A stretch of DNA of 64,000 nt from the NCBI RefSeq assembly GCF_003337485.1, contig NZ_QPJJ01000008.1, positions 1 to 64,000 of the forward strand, given 5' to 3'. Below the pieces are notes generated by a model that searched no databases, was not told the origin of the DNA, and saw nothing but the letters and a program-made list of their open reading frames with translations. The position numbers were made by a program, and so were the translations under genes. This DNA is from Saliterribacillus persicus (lineage in GTDB: Bacteria > Bacillota > Bacilli > Bacillales > Amphibacillaceae). This document shows, one piece after another, positions 54,535 to 64,000 of this stretch (position 1 is its first letter; every line of letters starts with the position of its first letter).

Positions 54535-54551
54535 ATGTATCTGTAACAAGT

Positions 54552-54599
54552 AAAAGCGTCGGATAAAATGTAACAAATTTATCCGACGCTTTTTTTATA
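54552..54599. terminator. Bidirectional terminator between lytH and metS
   Basis: Perfect 16-bp stem AAAAGCGTCGGATAAA / TTTATCCGACGCTTTT around 10 bases, followed on plus by more T. Confidence 0.92.
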
Positions 54600-54622
54600 A
54601 TAAGATTATTTTTTTAAAAATA

Positions 54623-54721
54623 TTATTTTGAAGATCGAACAGCATGAATAATACTAGCTGTTAATCCACCCCAAATAATTACAATACCAATCACTGCCAT
54701 TACTATTGCGCTTGCTGACAT
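54623..54721 (-). CDS. metS: MetS-like small subunit of amino-acid importer, 32 residues
   Basis: A tiny single-helix membrane protein: MSASAIVMAVIGIVIIWGGL then TASIIHAVRSSK. It has the size, WGG motif and position of the MetS family, the small subunits of NSS methionine/alanine importers such as MetPS of Corynebacterium. GGAGGA is seven bases ahead of the ATG at 54721. It lies 27 bases after the metP stop on the same strand. Confidence 0.85.
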   Translation of the reverse strand: MSASAIVMAVIGIVIIWGGLTASIIHAVRSSK

Positions 54722-54748
54722 ATATATCCTCCTTCATTCATTCAGGAT

Positions 54749-56230
54749 TTATGATTCTTTATTTGTTGTTGGCCATTTCCATAATGTTAATAGTGCACCA
54801 ACTGCCATCGCGCCTATTGCTACCATCCATCCATACGTAAATAAGAAATCGATTGGATAATCCTCATAGTTACTAGTTACTTCTCTTCTTAGATTTTCAA
54901 GCATCATGTAACCTAATACAATAGGTGTGATCACACCAAGACAAATTGTCCACCATGTACCTAATTTAATATCTGATACTTCATTGGCATGTCCTTTAAA
55001 TTCCTTTAAGCTTTTAGCAAACCAAGCAATCGCAACTACTTCAAATAATCCAGCTAATGCAACACCATAATTATTGATAAAGTAATCTACCGTATCTAAA
55101 AGAAATAATCCACCTTCATTTGCATAGAACAAAGAAACGATTGCAGCTAATCCTCCACCAGTAAAAACAGCTGTTTTACGAGAAATGGAAAACTTTTCTT
55201 GTACTGCTGAAATATATGTTTCAGAGATAGAAATCATAGACGATATCCCTGCTAATACAAGTGAACCAAAGAATAAGAACCCAAATAGGCTTGATGCAGG
55301 CATTTGACTAATAATTTCCGGAAAAACCATAAAGGCTAAAGCTACGCCTTTATCAGCAACTTCAGAGACTGGCTGACTTGTCTGTACCGCCATAAAACCT
55401 AATACTGCAAATACACCAATTCCGGCTAAAAGTTCAAATGAAGAGTTAGCAAAACCTGTGATGAAAGCATTGTTCGTGATATCTGATTTTTTTGGTAAGT
55501 ATGAAGCGTAAGTAATCATAATCGCAAATGCAATCGATAAACTGAAGAAAATTTGCCCGTATGCTGCTACCCATACAGATCCATCCCCAATTGCTGACCA
55601 ATCCGGTTTGAAAAATGCATCTAAACCTTCAAATGCGCCCGGTAAGGTAACCGCACGAATTACAATAATGAAAAAGATAACAATCAAAGTCGGAATAAAA
55701 ATCTTATTGGCTACTTCAATACCTTTCTTAATACCTTTTCCAAGGAAGATAAATACAATAACCCATACTGCTATAAGTGGTATCATAACACTTGGAATCA
55801 TTGAACCGAATACACCTGGCTCTGACAGCTGTAAGTAATCTCCAACAAAGAATCCTGTTGGGTCATCCCCCCACTGAGTTCCAAAAGAAAAATAAGCATA
55901 CATAATTGCCCAGGAAATGATTATTGGATAATAAGTAGAAATAATAAAAGAAATTGCAACTTGCCACCATCCAATCCATTCCATACCTTTACTTATTTTT
56001 GCATAACTTCTCGGTGCTGAGCTTCTATATTTGTGTCCAATCGTATACTCCATGATTAATAACGGAATACCTGCTGTTAATAATGCGAATAAATATGGTA
56101 GGAAAAACGCACCTCCACCATTTTCAAACGCTGTTGCTGGGAAACGCCAAATGTTTCCTAAGCCAATTGCTGAACCCATTGCAGCAAGTAAGAAACCTAA
56201 TCTAGTTCCCCATTGTGAACGTCTTTCCAT
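54749..56230 (-). CDS. metP: Sodium-dependent amino-acid transporter, NSS family
   Basis: 493 residues and 12 or so transmembrane helices of the LeuT fold. The N-terminal signature is QWGTRLGFLLAAMGSAIGLGNIWRFP (split over about 5-31), holding the Na+ and substrate residues; GNGGGAFFLPY-like ENGGGAFFLPY follows near 36. With the MetS-like gene behind it, methionine/alanine import is likely, but the substrate is inferred. ATG 56230 follows AAAGGAG; a GTG three codons earlier overlaps the ribosome site. Confidence 0.9.
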   Translation of the reverse strand: MERRSQWGTRLGFLLAAMGSAIGLGNIWRFPATAFENGGGAFFLPYLFALLTAGIPLLIMEYTIGHKYRSSAPRSYAKISKGMEWIGWWQVAISFIISTYYPIIISWAIMYAYFSFGTQWGDDPTGFFVGDYLQLSEPGVFGSMIPSVMIPLIAVWVIVFIFLGKGIKKGIEVANKIFIPTLIVIFFIIVIRAVTLPGAFEGLDAFFKPDWSAIGDGSVWVAAYGQIFFSLSIAFAIMITYASYLPKKSDITNNAFITGFANSSFELLAGIGVFAVLGFMAVQTSQPVSEVADKGVALAFMVFPEIISQMPASSLFGFLFFGSLVLAGISSMISISETYISAVQEKFSISRKTAVFTGGGLAAIVSLFYANEGGLFLLDTVDYFINNYGVALAGLFEVVAIAWFAKSLKEFKGHANEVSDIKLGTWWTICLGVITPIVLGYMMLENLRREVTSNYEDYPIDFLFTYGWMVAIGAMAVGALLTLWKWPTTNKES

Positions 56231-56402
56231 TTTCAGCACTCCTTTCTATTATTTAGTCTTCATTGTATCGGAATATTAAGAAAATTAAAATTCTTAACAT
56301 TATTCTAATCTTTGAAATTATATCGAATTATCGAATATTCTGTCAAAGGAAACTTTTTCAAACTCCATATTAAATTATATATATGTGACAAATCTTTGTT
56401 TT

Positions 56403-57194
56403 TTAGGGATCAAGTGTTGGATCAATCGGTAAGGACAAGTCAGGTGCATCCTCTTTATTTTGGTTGAAATAATATGGTACTTCACCTGGATGATACACTT
56501 TCGTTACTGGTATATCTTGTTTAACATTAACTGGTTTAGATGCGAAAGGCATGACTACTCTAATTTCTACTTCAATATGAACATTCACATGAATAAAGGC
56601 ACCATTAACACCTGTTTCAACTAATGAACTTGTTATTTCCGTAGCAACGTGCCCGATTACTTCCATATGTACAGGAACTTTAGGACCTAAGTTACCTAAT
56701 AATGGTATTCCTAAGGTTTGGCCTAAAGGGATTTCAGTTAACAATCCGTGTTCACGAATATCTTCTAATGCTTCTTTTTCATTTTCATCCAATTCGAGAT
56801 CCATCTCTACTGGTATACCAATTTCCGGCCGTGTTCCTTGTTCTAGCATCTTCAAGAAATTTTCGACCCTATACTGCACATTTCGTTGGACTCTATTTTC
56901 TACCACTGCATTAAATACATAATTCACTACCTTACCATTTTCATCAACACGAACTTCTAGAAGGTCTTCTGTTTCTAGATCTTCCGAGATTTTATCATTC
57001 ACAGCTATTCCCATTGCTTGATTTGCGATTTGTTCAATTCGCACCTCTGCATAATTCATCAAAACAGGTTTTATACCTTTATTAACAATAAGTATGCTAA
57101 CGATCATTGATAAAAAAAATAAGAATAGAGAAAGAAACATGATCGTTGTTGCAGGAGGCGAACCAGACACCTGTTTACGTTTTGGTAATTTCAT
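56403..57194 (-). CDS. yunB: Sporulation protein YunB
   Basis: 263 residues with an N-terminal transmembrane segment (about 18-42) and a large external domain. Matches YunB, needed for full sporulation in B. subtilis and made in the mother cell under sigma-E. Markers: VLMNYAEVRIEQIANQAMG near 46, IPLLGNLGPKVPVHMEVIGHV near 150 and the EIRVVMPFASKP segment near 210. GGGGGG precedes the ATG. A CATATAAT at 57224-57217 on the minus strand could be a sigma-E -10, but the -35 is unconvincing. Confidence 0.92.
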   Translation of the reverse strand: MKLPKRKQVSGSPPATTIMFLSLFLFFLSMIVSILIVNKGIKPVLMNYAEVRIEQIANQAMGIAVNDKISEDLETEDLLEVRVDENGKVVNYVFNAVVENRVQRNVQYRVENFLKMLEQGTRPEIGIPVEMDLELDENEKEALEDIREHGLLTEIPLGQTLGIPLLGNLGPKVPVHMEVIGHVATEITSSLVETGVNGAFIHVNVHIEVEIRVVMPFASKPVNVKQDIPVTKVYHPGEVPYYFNQNKEDAPDLSLPIDPTLDP

Positions 57195-57267
57195 AAAAAA
57201 TCCCCCCTATCGCTTCATTATATGAAGACAAGTAGAGGGTTAGACTATCCATCTATGGTCCTTATGT

Positions 57268-58365
57268 TTATACATTTAATGCTGTTAATTGACTACAAGA
57301 GGTAATCATTATATCTAAAGTATTAGCTAAATTTATATCATACGGTTTAACTTTTTCCCCTTTTTCAGCAATAATTCTTACTACTGGCCTTTCAAGCAAT
57401 AAAGGGTTTTGACTTACTACAATAGCAGTCCTTCCGTCACTTAACTCTACTGTTATTCCATTTGGATACAAGGCAACTGTTTTTCTAAAGGATTCCACGT
57501 AATCCTTGTTAAATAATGTCCCCGATCCTGCATAAAGGATTTCAAGGCCCTGATGCGGTAGCATGGCGTCACGGTAAACTCTATTACTCGTAACAGCATC
57601 AAACACGTCAGAGATGCCTAGGATTTGCCCATACGGATGAATTTCATCACCCTTAATGCCTCTTGGATAACCAGAACCATCTAACCGTTCATGGTGCTGG
57701 TAAGCACAATGTGCCACTAGTAAAGGAATCGTATTGGTTTTCCGCAAGAAATTAAATCCATCGACTGTATGCCCTTTGATGACTTCAAATTCTATATCAG
57801 TAAGCCTGCCTGGTTTGGTAAGGATTTCCTCTGGTGTAAATACTTTACCAATATCATGCAACATCGATCCTAAACCAATTTGTTCAATTTGTTTCTTAGG
57901 TAGCTTTAATTCAGTTGCTAGAGCAATAGCATAGATCGTAACATTCAAGGAATGCGTATAAACATAGTCATCACTTATTAAAATGTCCGACAAAAATGAT
58001 AGTACATCTTCACGATTTTTAACCTCATTGAAAATGTTGTCAACCATTGAGGTGAAATTTTGAGTAGTTTTCTCAAGTATATAACTACTTTTCACAAGGT
58101 CATTTTTTCTAAGCACATTAAATGAATCACGAATAGAGTGAAGAGCTTCGATACGCATTTCTTCAGGAATTGGTGGGCTTACCAAAATATCCTCTGTATC
58201 CTTTTCTTTTATATATACATAGGTAACCCCTAATTCTATTAAGCGTTTAACCATATTTTTTGTTAATTTCACATCTCGCTGTATCAAAACTTTTCCGTGA
58301 TCATTTAAAACAGCTTTTGCAAGTTCAGTTCCTTCAGTAATGGATCTGGTAGCAATTAGTCTCAT
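57268..58365 (-). CDS. HD-GYP domain protein, probable cyclic-di-nucleotide phosphodiesterase
   Basis: 365 residues. A short N-terminal regulatory region (about 1-85) of the DUF3391-like type is followed by a complete HD-GYP domain: HSLNVT (about 147), MLHDIGKVFTPEEIL (HD motif, about 172), GHTVDGFNFLR, then CAYQHHERLDGSGYPRGIKGDEI with the GYP motif (about 230-240) and ISDVFDAVTSNRVYR. Such proteins degrade cyclic di-GMP or related signals. All metal ligands look intact. ATG 58365 follows AAGGAG. No GGDEF protein is in the window. Confidence 0.9.
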   Translation of the reverse strand: MRLIATRSITEGTELAKAVLNDHGKVLIQRDVKLTKNMVKRLIELGVTYVYIKEKDTEDILVSPPIPEEMRIEALHSIRDSFNVLRKNDLVKSSYILEKTTQNFTSMVDNIFNEVKNREDVLSFLSDILISDDYVYTHSLNVTIYAIALATELKLPKKQIEQIGLGSMLHDIGKVFTPEEILTKPGRLTDIEFEVIKGHTVDGFNFLRKTNTIPLLVAHCAYQHHERLDGSGYPRGIKGDEIHPYGQILGISDVFDAVTSNRVYRDAMLPHQGLEILYAGSGTLFNKDYVESFRKTVALYPNGITVELSDGRTAIVVSQNPLLLERPVVRIIAEKGEKVKPYDINLANTLDIMITSCSQLTALNV

Positions 58366-58526
58366 ATTGAACTCCTTACACTTATTGCGAATTTTCGACA
58401 TCTTTCTCTAAAGTTTACCAAAAAGCTTTGAAATAATCCATTAAGTTTGTAAAAATGTCTTATAATTGTAGATATTTGATGCTTTTTCTACTTTTATTGC
58501 TTAAATTTTATCTATATTTCTATTCA

Positions 58527-59915
58527 TTAAAATTTCACTAATGTGCTTGCTAAAATATCTCTCAAGAATTCAGGCATAAAATACTTTTTATTTTCAGACC
58601 TAGATATTTCTGGAAACATTCTCCCAAATGTAAACATATCTCCTGTAGCAAGTAAATATTTTTTTTGTGAATCAAGCGGTTTTCCATCTACATATATGTG
58701 ATGAATAAAAATCTGGTCATTTTCTACTTCTTTTAAAGCTACATGGATACCACTAAAAATGATTTTACCAATAACTTTCCCCCTAAAACCAAACCCCTGT
58801 AATTTCATATGAGTGAGTTTAGGTTCCAATGAGGCTCTAATTATTTCTGTTATTTCTTGTCCCGTCAACTCTACAGTACAAGGATTTATAGGATGAGGAC
58901 AAATCCTGTGAACATCTGCTAATGTAACATTTCCTTTTTGAAAACTTTCTAATAACACCCCAGCATTTAGCATACCAATATCTGCATTTGTCCATCTTCT
59001 TAAATCCTCAGTTAATGCTTCCATAATTGGTGTAACTGTATACCAGTCTGCTAATAACGGACTTTCGAGTGTTACGACTGTTTCACTCAATTTTTCCTTT
59101 GCAGAAGCTTTAAATCCTTCTAGTTTGTTTTCTGTAATTACATCTCTATCAGAAAATTCAATTGATGTTGCATATGCTTCTTTTTTAATTAATTTCTTTT
59201 CGTCGTGATCCCAAGTTAAAATGATCTCACCAACATAATTACCATGTTTCCCTGCGGCAGTTAATAGGGTGCCATCCACGTACTCACCATTTTTAAATAA
59301 ATGGTGTGTGTGACCACCTACAATAACATCAATGTCTTTAAATCTACGCGCTATTTCCTCATCATCATTGATACCAAGATGTGATAAGAATACAATGATA
59401 TCGCATTTCTCTTTAATTTCTAAAATCTCTTGTTCTAAAACTTCAAATGGAGACTCCACTTCCCAACCCAATAAGTTATAAAAAGCATTGAAAGGAGCAG
59501 TTAATCCAAGAAACCCAATTTTAACTCCATTTGAGCTTTCCATAATCGTTGACGTTTTTAACCAAGCGGGATTATCATCACCTATACTTTTGAGATTTCC
59601 GCAGATCACTTCGAAATTTGCTTCGTCATATAGATGATAAAGGTCCTGGTAATCCAATGTAATTCCTTCATTATTTCCGATAGTAACGAGGTCATAGTTA
59701 GCGTCATTTAACAGTTCTACGTTTGCTTTGCCTAGATGCGCTTCTGCTATTGGATGACATCTATCAACATGGTCACCAATATCAATTAACCAGCTTTCAT
59801 TACCTTCTTTTATACGCTGTTGTTTTTGTTTTTGAAAATAATGCACCATTTTACTCCAATTATCAAATTGGCTATGTAAATCATTCGAATAATATAAGTA
59901 TAGTTTTTCCTCCAT
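58527..59915 (-). CDS. yunD: Metallophosphoesterase / 5'-nucleotidase family protein (YunD-like)
   Basis: 462 residues, the same length as B. subtilis YunD. The N-terminal calcineurin-like domain has YYSNDLHSQFDN (about 7), LIDIGDHVDRCH (about 42), TIGNNEG (about 78, GN(H/N)E), FLSHLG near 155 and GGHTHHLF near 180. The C-terminal 5'-nucleotidase domain follows from about 285. No signal peptide, so cytoplasmic. The substrate is unknown. AAGGAG precedes the ATG. It lies 14 bases after yunE, likely one unit. Confidence 0.92.
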   Translation of the reverse strand: MEEKLYLYYSNDLHSQFDNWSKMVHYFQKQKQQRIKEGNESWLIDIGDHVDRCHPIAEAHLGKANVELLNDANYDLVTIGNNEGITLDYQDLYHLYDEANFEVICGNLKSIGDDNPAWLKTSTIMESSNGVKIGFLGLTAPFNAFYNLLGWEVESPFEVLEQEILEIKEKCDIIVFLSHLGINDDEEIARRFKDIDVIVGGHTHHLFKNGEYVDGTLLTAAGKHGNYVGEIILTWDHDEKKLIKKEAYATSIEFSDRDVITENKLEGFKASAKEKLSETVVTLESPLLADWYTVTPIMEALTEDLRRWTNADIGMLNAGVLLESFQKGNVTLADVHRICPHPINPCTVELTGQEITEIIRASLEPKLTHMKLQGFGFRGKVIGKIIFSGIHVALKEVENDQIFIHHIYVDGKPLDSQKKYLLATGDMFTFGRMFPEISRSENKKYFMPEFLRDILASTLVKF

Positions 59916-59929
59916 AGTAATCTACTCCT

Positions 59930-60757
59930 TTAACCGAGTCCTTGCCAGATTAATCGTAAAGCTATTAAAAATAATATCGTCCGAAGCATAAATTCTACAG
60001 CTTTACTTGACATCATCTGATTTACTCTTGCTCCAAGAATCCCACCAAACCATGCCCCTGGAATAAATGCCCAAACATACTGCCATTCCACGTGTCCTAG
60101 AAAAATATGAGTGGATGAGCTACTTATACTTAAAAATAAGATCATAAACATGGAAGTAGCAGTGGCAATATGAGCAGGAAAACCAAACAATAAGATCATA
60201 ACAGGAACCATCAAGGAACCCCCACCTATTCCGAAAAATCCTGATAAGCTTCCAACTGAAAAGGAAACCAGGATAGCTGCAATAACAGAATAAGAATAAT
60301 GGAAGTCTTCCATCCCTATTTTCTTTTCACGATATAATGCAAATTTGCCTGTATAAGAAGATTTCCTAATATCTCCATCTTTCTTAATAAAAAACATAGA
60401 AAAGATTGCCAACATAAATAAACCTAAAAATAAAGAAAATAAATCCGTTGTTACAAATTGATTGGCCCACGCTCCAAAAATACCACCTGGAATACTGCCT
60501 GCTACAAATAAAAACCCGCTTTTTATATCTATTCTTCCTCTTTTACCATATGTATAAGTGGAGGACATTGCTGTAAATATCATAATGATCAATGAAATAC
60601 CTACAATTGTATTTGGTGTAGCCCATTCGAAAGCATCTACGGTACTATGTAAAATTAATAAAATAGGAACTAAAATGACCCCACCACCGAAGCCTACGAT
60701 ACTCCCCATAAAAGCTGATAATAGTCCAATAAAAACACATAAAAAGATAACAGTCAT
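59930..60757 (-). CDS. yunE: TauE/SafE family sulfite exporter-like membrane protein (YunE-like)
   Basis: 275 residues with about eight hydrophobic segments. The TauE/SafE repeats are visible: SIVGFGGGVILVPILL near residue 20 and SGFFGIGGGSLMVPVMILLFG near 170, each followed by AT-rich helices. This family exports sulfite or other organosulfur anions; the ligand is unknown here. Same order with yunD as in B. subtilis. TAGGATG precedes the ATG. Confidence 0.9.
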   Translation of the reverse strand: MTVIFLCVFIGLLSAFMGSIVGFGGGVILVPILLILHSTVDAFEWATPNTIVGISLIIMIFTAMSSTYTYGKRGRIDIKSGFLFVAGSIPGGIFGAWANQFVTTDLFSLFLGLFMLAIFSMFFIKKDGDIRKSSYTGKFALYREKKIGMEDFHYSYSVIAAILVSFSVGSLSGFFGIGGGSLMVPVMILLFGFPAHIATATSMFMILFLSISSSSTHIFLGHVEWQYVWAFIPGAWFGGILGARVNQMMSSKAVEFMLRTILFLIALRLIWQGLG

Positions 60758-60801
60758 TTTTTAACATCCTACATTTATTTTTGTTTTTCACTTTCTACGA
60801 T

Positions 60802-60833
60802 GAAAGAAAAGAGCCCGATATCATCGGACCCTT
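60802..60833 (-). terminator. Terminator of the SRPBCC gene
   Basis: Minus-strand stem GGGTCCGAT / ATCGGGCTC (wobbles at two positions) followed by TTTTCTTTC. Confidence 0.72.
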
Positions 60834-60922
60834 CTATTATAAAGCTATTACATTCAATTATCCAATACTACCTTCTGATATAGAGCAATGTATGATTACA
60901 AGATAGTAAGAGGTGTTTGATT

Positions 60923-61378
60923 TTACTTTGTATTTTCTGCTAGCGTTTTTAATGCTCTAACCCTTGATATGATAAAATCAGTCATATACTTTTCTAAAAA
61001 TAATTTATCAGCTACCCAACCAATTGGACCAAATGGTGACTTATATTCAAATGTTTCAATCATTAACGTTCCATCTTTCACTTCTACAAATTGATGTCTA
61101 TGAATAAAAGAATGGAAGGCTCCGCGGATCATCACATCTTCAAATTTTTTATATTTTTCCATATAAGTTATTTTAGCGGTTAACCTTTGCTTAATTCCAA
61201 AATGAGTTGCTTCCCACGTAACACTATCCCCATCTTCTAATAAACCGTGTGTGACTCCATCTACCGCTTTTTCTTTTGTTTTGCCTGTGGTTTTGGTATG
61301 TATATCTACATTTCTTGCAAGGTCAAAGCAGATATTAACAGGCGCTTTAATATGCTGCTTGTACTTAATAATAGGCAT
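60923..61378 (-). CDS. SRPBCC (START/CoxG-like) family protein
   Basis: 151-residue single-domain SRPBCC protein. The N-terminal APVNICFDLARNVDIHTKTTG, the central VTWEATHFGIKQRLTAKI strand set and the ETFEYKSPFGPIGWVADKLFLEKYM segment before the last helix are typical of the ligand-binding helix-grip fold. Ligand and pathway are unknown. The ribosome site is weak (AGAAGTT). It stands alone between yunE and suf. Confidence 0.8.
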   Translation of the reverse strand: MPIIKYKQHIKAPVNICFDLARNVDIHTKTTGKTKEKAVDGVTHGLLEDGDSVTWEATHFGIKQRLTAKITYMEKYKKFEDVMIRGAFHSFIHRHQFVEVKDGTLMIETFEYKSPFGPIGWVADKLFLEKYMTDFIISRVRALKTLAENTK

Positions 61379-61504
61379 AGATAACTTCTTTTATTATATA
61401 AAGTTTATTCAATTTTATTTTAATTAAGTGATTCTTTACTATATTATAACAATGAAACTCATACATAGAATCTTTTCTTAGCAAAAAAAATTCTGAAATC
61501 ACAT

Positions 61505-61580
61505 AAAAAAAGCACGAGGGAATATGCTTTTTTAATGATTAACGTTATGAAAAACGCTATCAAAAGCATATACCTCGTAC
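61505..61580 (-). terminator. Terminator of the suf operon
   Basis: On the minus strand GTACGAGGTATATGCTTTT pairs with the complementary AAAAGCATATTCCCTCGTGC around about 30 bases, followed by seven T. A large, stable hairpin 27 bases past the sufB stop. Confidence 0.85.
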
Positions 61581-61607
61581 CTAAACTCTTATATTTCAAA
61601 TAGTATT

Positions 61608-63005
61608 TTACCCAATACTACCTTCCATTTCGAACTTAATTAAGCGATTCATTTCTACCGCATATTCCATCGGTAGTTCTTTAGTGAATGGCTCAATAAA
61701 GCCCATCACGATCATTTCGGTAGCTTCTTCTTCAGAAATACCACGACTCATAAGATAAAATAACTGTTCTTCTGAGACTTTCGATACTTTAGCTTCGTGT
61801 TCTAATGAGATATTTTCATTCAGAATTTCGTTATATGGGATGGTATCAGAAGTTGACTGATTATCCATAATTAAAGTATCACATTCAATATTAGAACGTG
61901 CACCATCCGCTTTACGTCCAAAATGAACAATTCCACGATAGGATACTTTACCACCTTGTTTTGAAATTGATTTTGAAACGATAGTAGAAGACGTATTTGG
62001 TGCTAAGTGGTGCATTTTTGCACCAGCATCTTGGGTTTGTCCTTTACCTGCTAAAGCAATAGATAGTGTCATACCACGTGACCCTTCTCCTTTTAAGATA
62101 ACAGCAGGATACTTCATGGTTAATTTAGAACCGATATTACCATCGATCCATTCCATTGTAGCATTCGCATCACATATAGCACGCTTTGTAACTAAGTTAT
62201 ACACATTGTTTGCCCAGTTTTGAATAGTAGTATAACGGCAATAAGCATTTTCTTTTACGAAAATTTCTACTACTGCACTGTGCAATGAATTAGTTGTATA
62301 AGTTGGTGCTGTACATCCTTCTACATAATGAACGGATGCCCCTTCATCAACAATAATTAAGGTACGTTCAAATTGACCCATATTTTCCGAATTAATACGG
62401 AAATAAGCTTGTAGTGGTGTATCAGTTTTTACACCTTTAGGAACATAGATAAACGATCCACCAGACCATACAGCTGAGTTTAAAGCTGAGAATTTATTAT
62501 CCGAAGACGGAATAACTTTCCCGAAATATTCTCTGAATAAATCTTCATTTTCTTTTAGTGCTGTATCGGTATCTTTAAAAAGAATACCTAGATCTGTTAA
62601 ATCTTGCTTTAAGTTATGGTAAACCACTTCTGATTCATATTGTGCAGAAACACCAGCTAAATACTTTTGCTCTGCTTCAGGGATACCTAGTTTATCAAAT
62701 GTTTGCTTGATTTCTTCAGGTACTTCATCCCATGATCTTTCAGAACGTTCTGATGGCTTCACATAATACGTAATTTCATCAAAATCAAGTTCAGAAAGGT
62801 CACCACCCCACTGTGGCATTGGTTTCTTGTAGAATTGCTCTAACGCCTTTAAGCGATAATCCAACATCCACTGTGGTTCTTCTTTCATTCGTGAAATTTC
62901 TTCTACTATATTTTTCGTAAGACCTTTTTCTGTTCTGAAAATAGAAATATCTCTGTCATGGAAACCATATTTATATTCTCCAACTTCAGGTGCTTTTTTA
63001 GCCAT
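61608..63005 (-). CDS. sufB: Fe-S cluster assembly protein SufB
   Basis: 465 residues; core scaffold of the SUF system, working with SufC and SufD. Markers: [14 protein letters not shown] near 113, [21 protein letters not shown] near 182, VEGCTAPTY near 229 (Cys), [20 protein letters not shown] near 283 and the C-terminal [19 protein letters not shown] near 370 with the cluster Cys. AAGGAGG precedes the ATG. Last gene of sufCDSUB order, of which sufS(partial)-sufU-sufB are in the window. Confidence 0.98.
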   Translation of the reverse strand: MAKKAPEVGEYKYGFHDRDISIFRTEKGLTKNIVEEISRMKEEPQWMLDYRLKALEQFYKKPMPQWGGDLSELDFDEITYYVKPSERSERSWDEVPEEIKQTFDKLGIPEAEQKYLAGVSAQYESEVVYHNLKQDLTDLGILFKDTDTALKENEDLFREYFGKVIPSSDNKFSALNSAVWSGGSFIYVPKGVKTDTPLQAYFRINSENMGQFERTLIIVDEGASVHYVEGCTAPTYTTNSLHSAVVEIFVKENAYCRYTTIQNWANNVYNLVTKRAICDANATMEWIDGNIGSKLTMKYPAVILKGEGSRGMTLSIALAGKGQTQDAGAKMHHLAPNTSSTIVSKSISKQGGKVSYRGIVHFGRKADGARSNIECDTLIMDNQSTSDTIPYNEILNENISLEHEAKVSKVSEEQLFYLMSRGISEEEATEMIVMGFIEPFTKELPMEYAVEMNRLIKFEMEGSIG

Positions 63006-63017
63006 TTTATTACCTCC

Positions 63018-64000
<983 letters not shown>

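Overview
The window is a chromosomal segment of a low-GC, endospore-forming member of the Bacillaceae. The closest match I can argue for is the Oceanobacillus/Virgibacillus/Gracilibacillus group. The evidence is gene content and order: leuS-ytpB-ytoA-asnB-metK, menF-menD-menH-menB-menE, yugO/pgi/yugI/yugF/patB, yuiD/yuiC/yuiB/ndh/yumC, hom-thrC-thrB, yutE/yutD/lytH/yunB/yunD/yunE and sufS-sufU-sufB. Strong AGGAGG-type ribosome binding sites, frequent TTG/GTG starts and sporulation genes (yunB, lytH) agree. No phage, IS element, integrase, tRNA or CRISPR array was seen. Species assignment is inference.

Layout. 1-280: the first bases of a 16S rRNA gene on the minus strand with its leader and tandem P1/P2 promoters. 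284-3043: leuS with a leucine T-box leader. 3.1-11.3 kb: ytpB, ytoA, asnB, metK, ytkD, two small unknown genes and a Fur-box-controlled siderophore ATPase. 11.4-13.2 kb: a 51-residue TTG-start membrane protein and a LexA-controlled Y-family polymerase. 13.3-21.3 kb: menaquinone synthesis, menFDHBE on minus and divergent menA plus a probable DHNA-CoA thioesterase on plus. 21.3-22.3 kb: riboflavin transporter ribU under an FMN riboswitch. 22.3-28.9 kb: an M42 peptidase, a K+ channel, pgi, general stress protein 13, a candidate small RNA, an alpha/beta hydrolase and a C-S lyase. 29-38 kb: Cu/Zn superoxide dismutase, HPr, deoD, yuiD/C/B, type II NADH dehydrogenase, ferredoxin-NADP reductase, Fe-S assembly proteins and dapF. 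38-43 kb: a YcxB-like membrane protein, the hom-thrC-thrB operon and phosphatidylglycerophosphatase A.

43.4-52.6 kb is the most distinctive part. A seven-gene minus-strand run, narK-moaA-moeB-moeA-moaE-moaD-mobB, lies behind a perfect TGTGA-N6-TCACA Fnr box. It is flanked by a Bacillus-type Fe-S Fnr gene and mobA. This looks like an anaerobic nitrate-uptake and molybdenum-cofactor module, although no nitrate reductase genes are in the window. The NarK protein carries a C-terminal PAS domain with no output domain. Just upstream are a SufR-like Cys-rich regulator and an orphan HepT/YutE-like protein. 52.7-64 kb: small conserved proteins, LytH endopeptidase, a MetP/MetS amino-acid importer, YunB, an HD-GYP protein, YunD, YunE, an SRPBCC protein and the 3' half of a suf operon cut by the window edge.

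The most interesting unexplained signals are: the NarK-PAS fusion with its Fnr/SufR surroundings; an orphan sigma-B-like promoter followed by a strong terminator (candidate small RNA, about 26.62-26.69 kb); an apparent CTG start for moaE; and a metK leader with no recognisable S-box. I worked by reading only, so family assignments rest on recognised motifs and remembered homologues, and residue positions are approximate.
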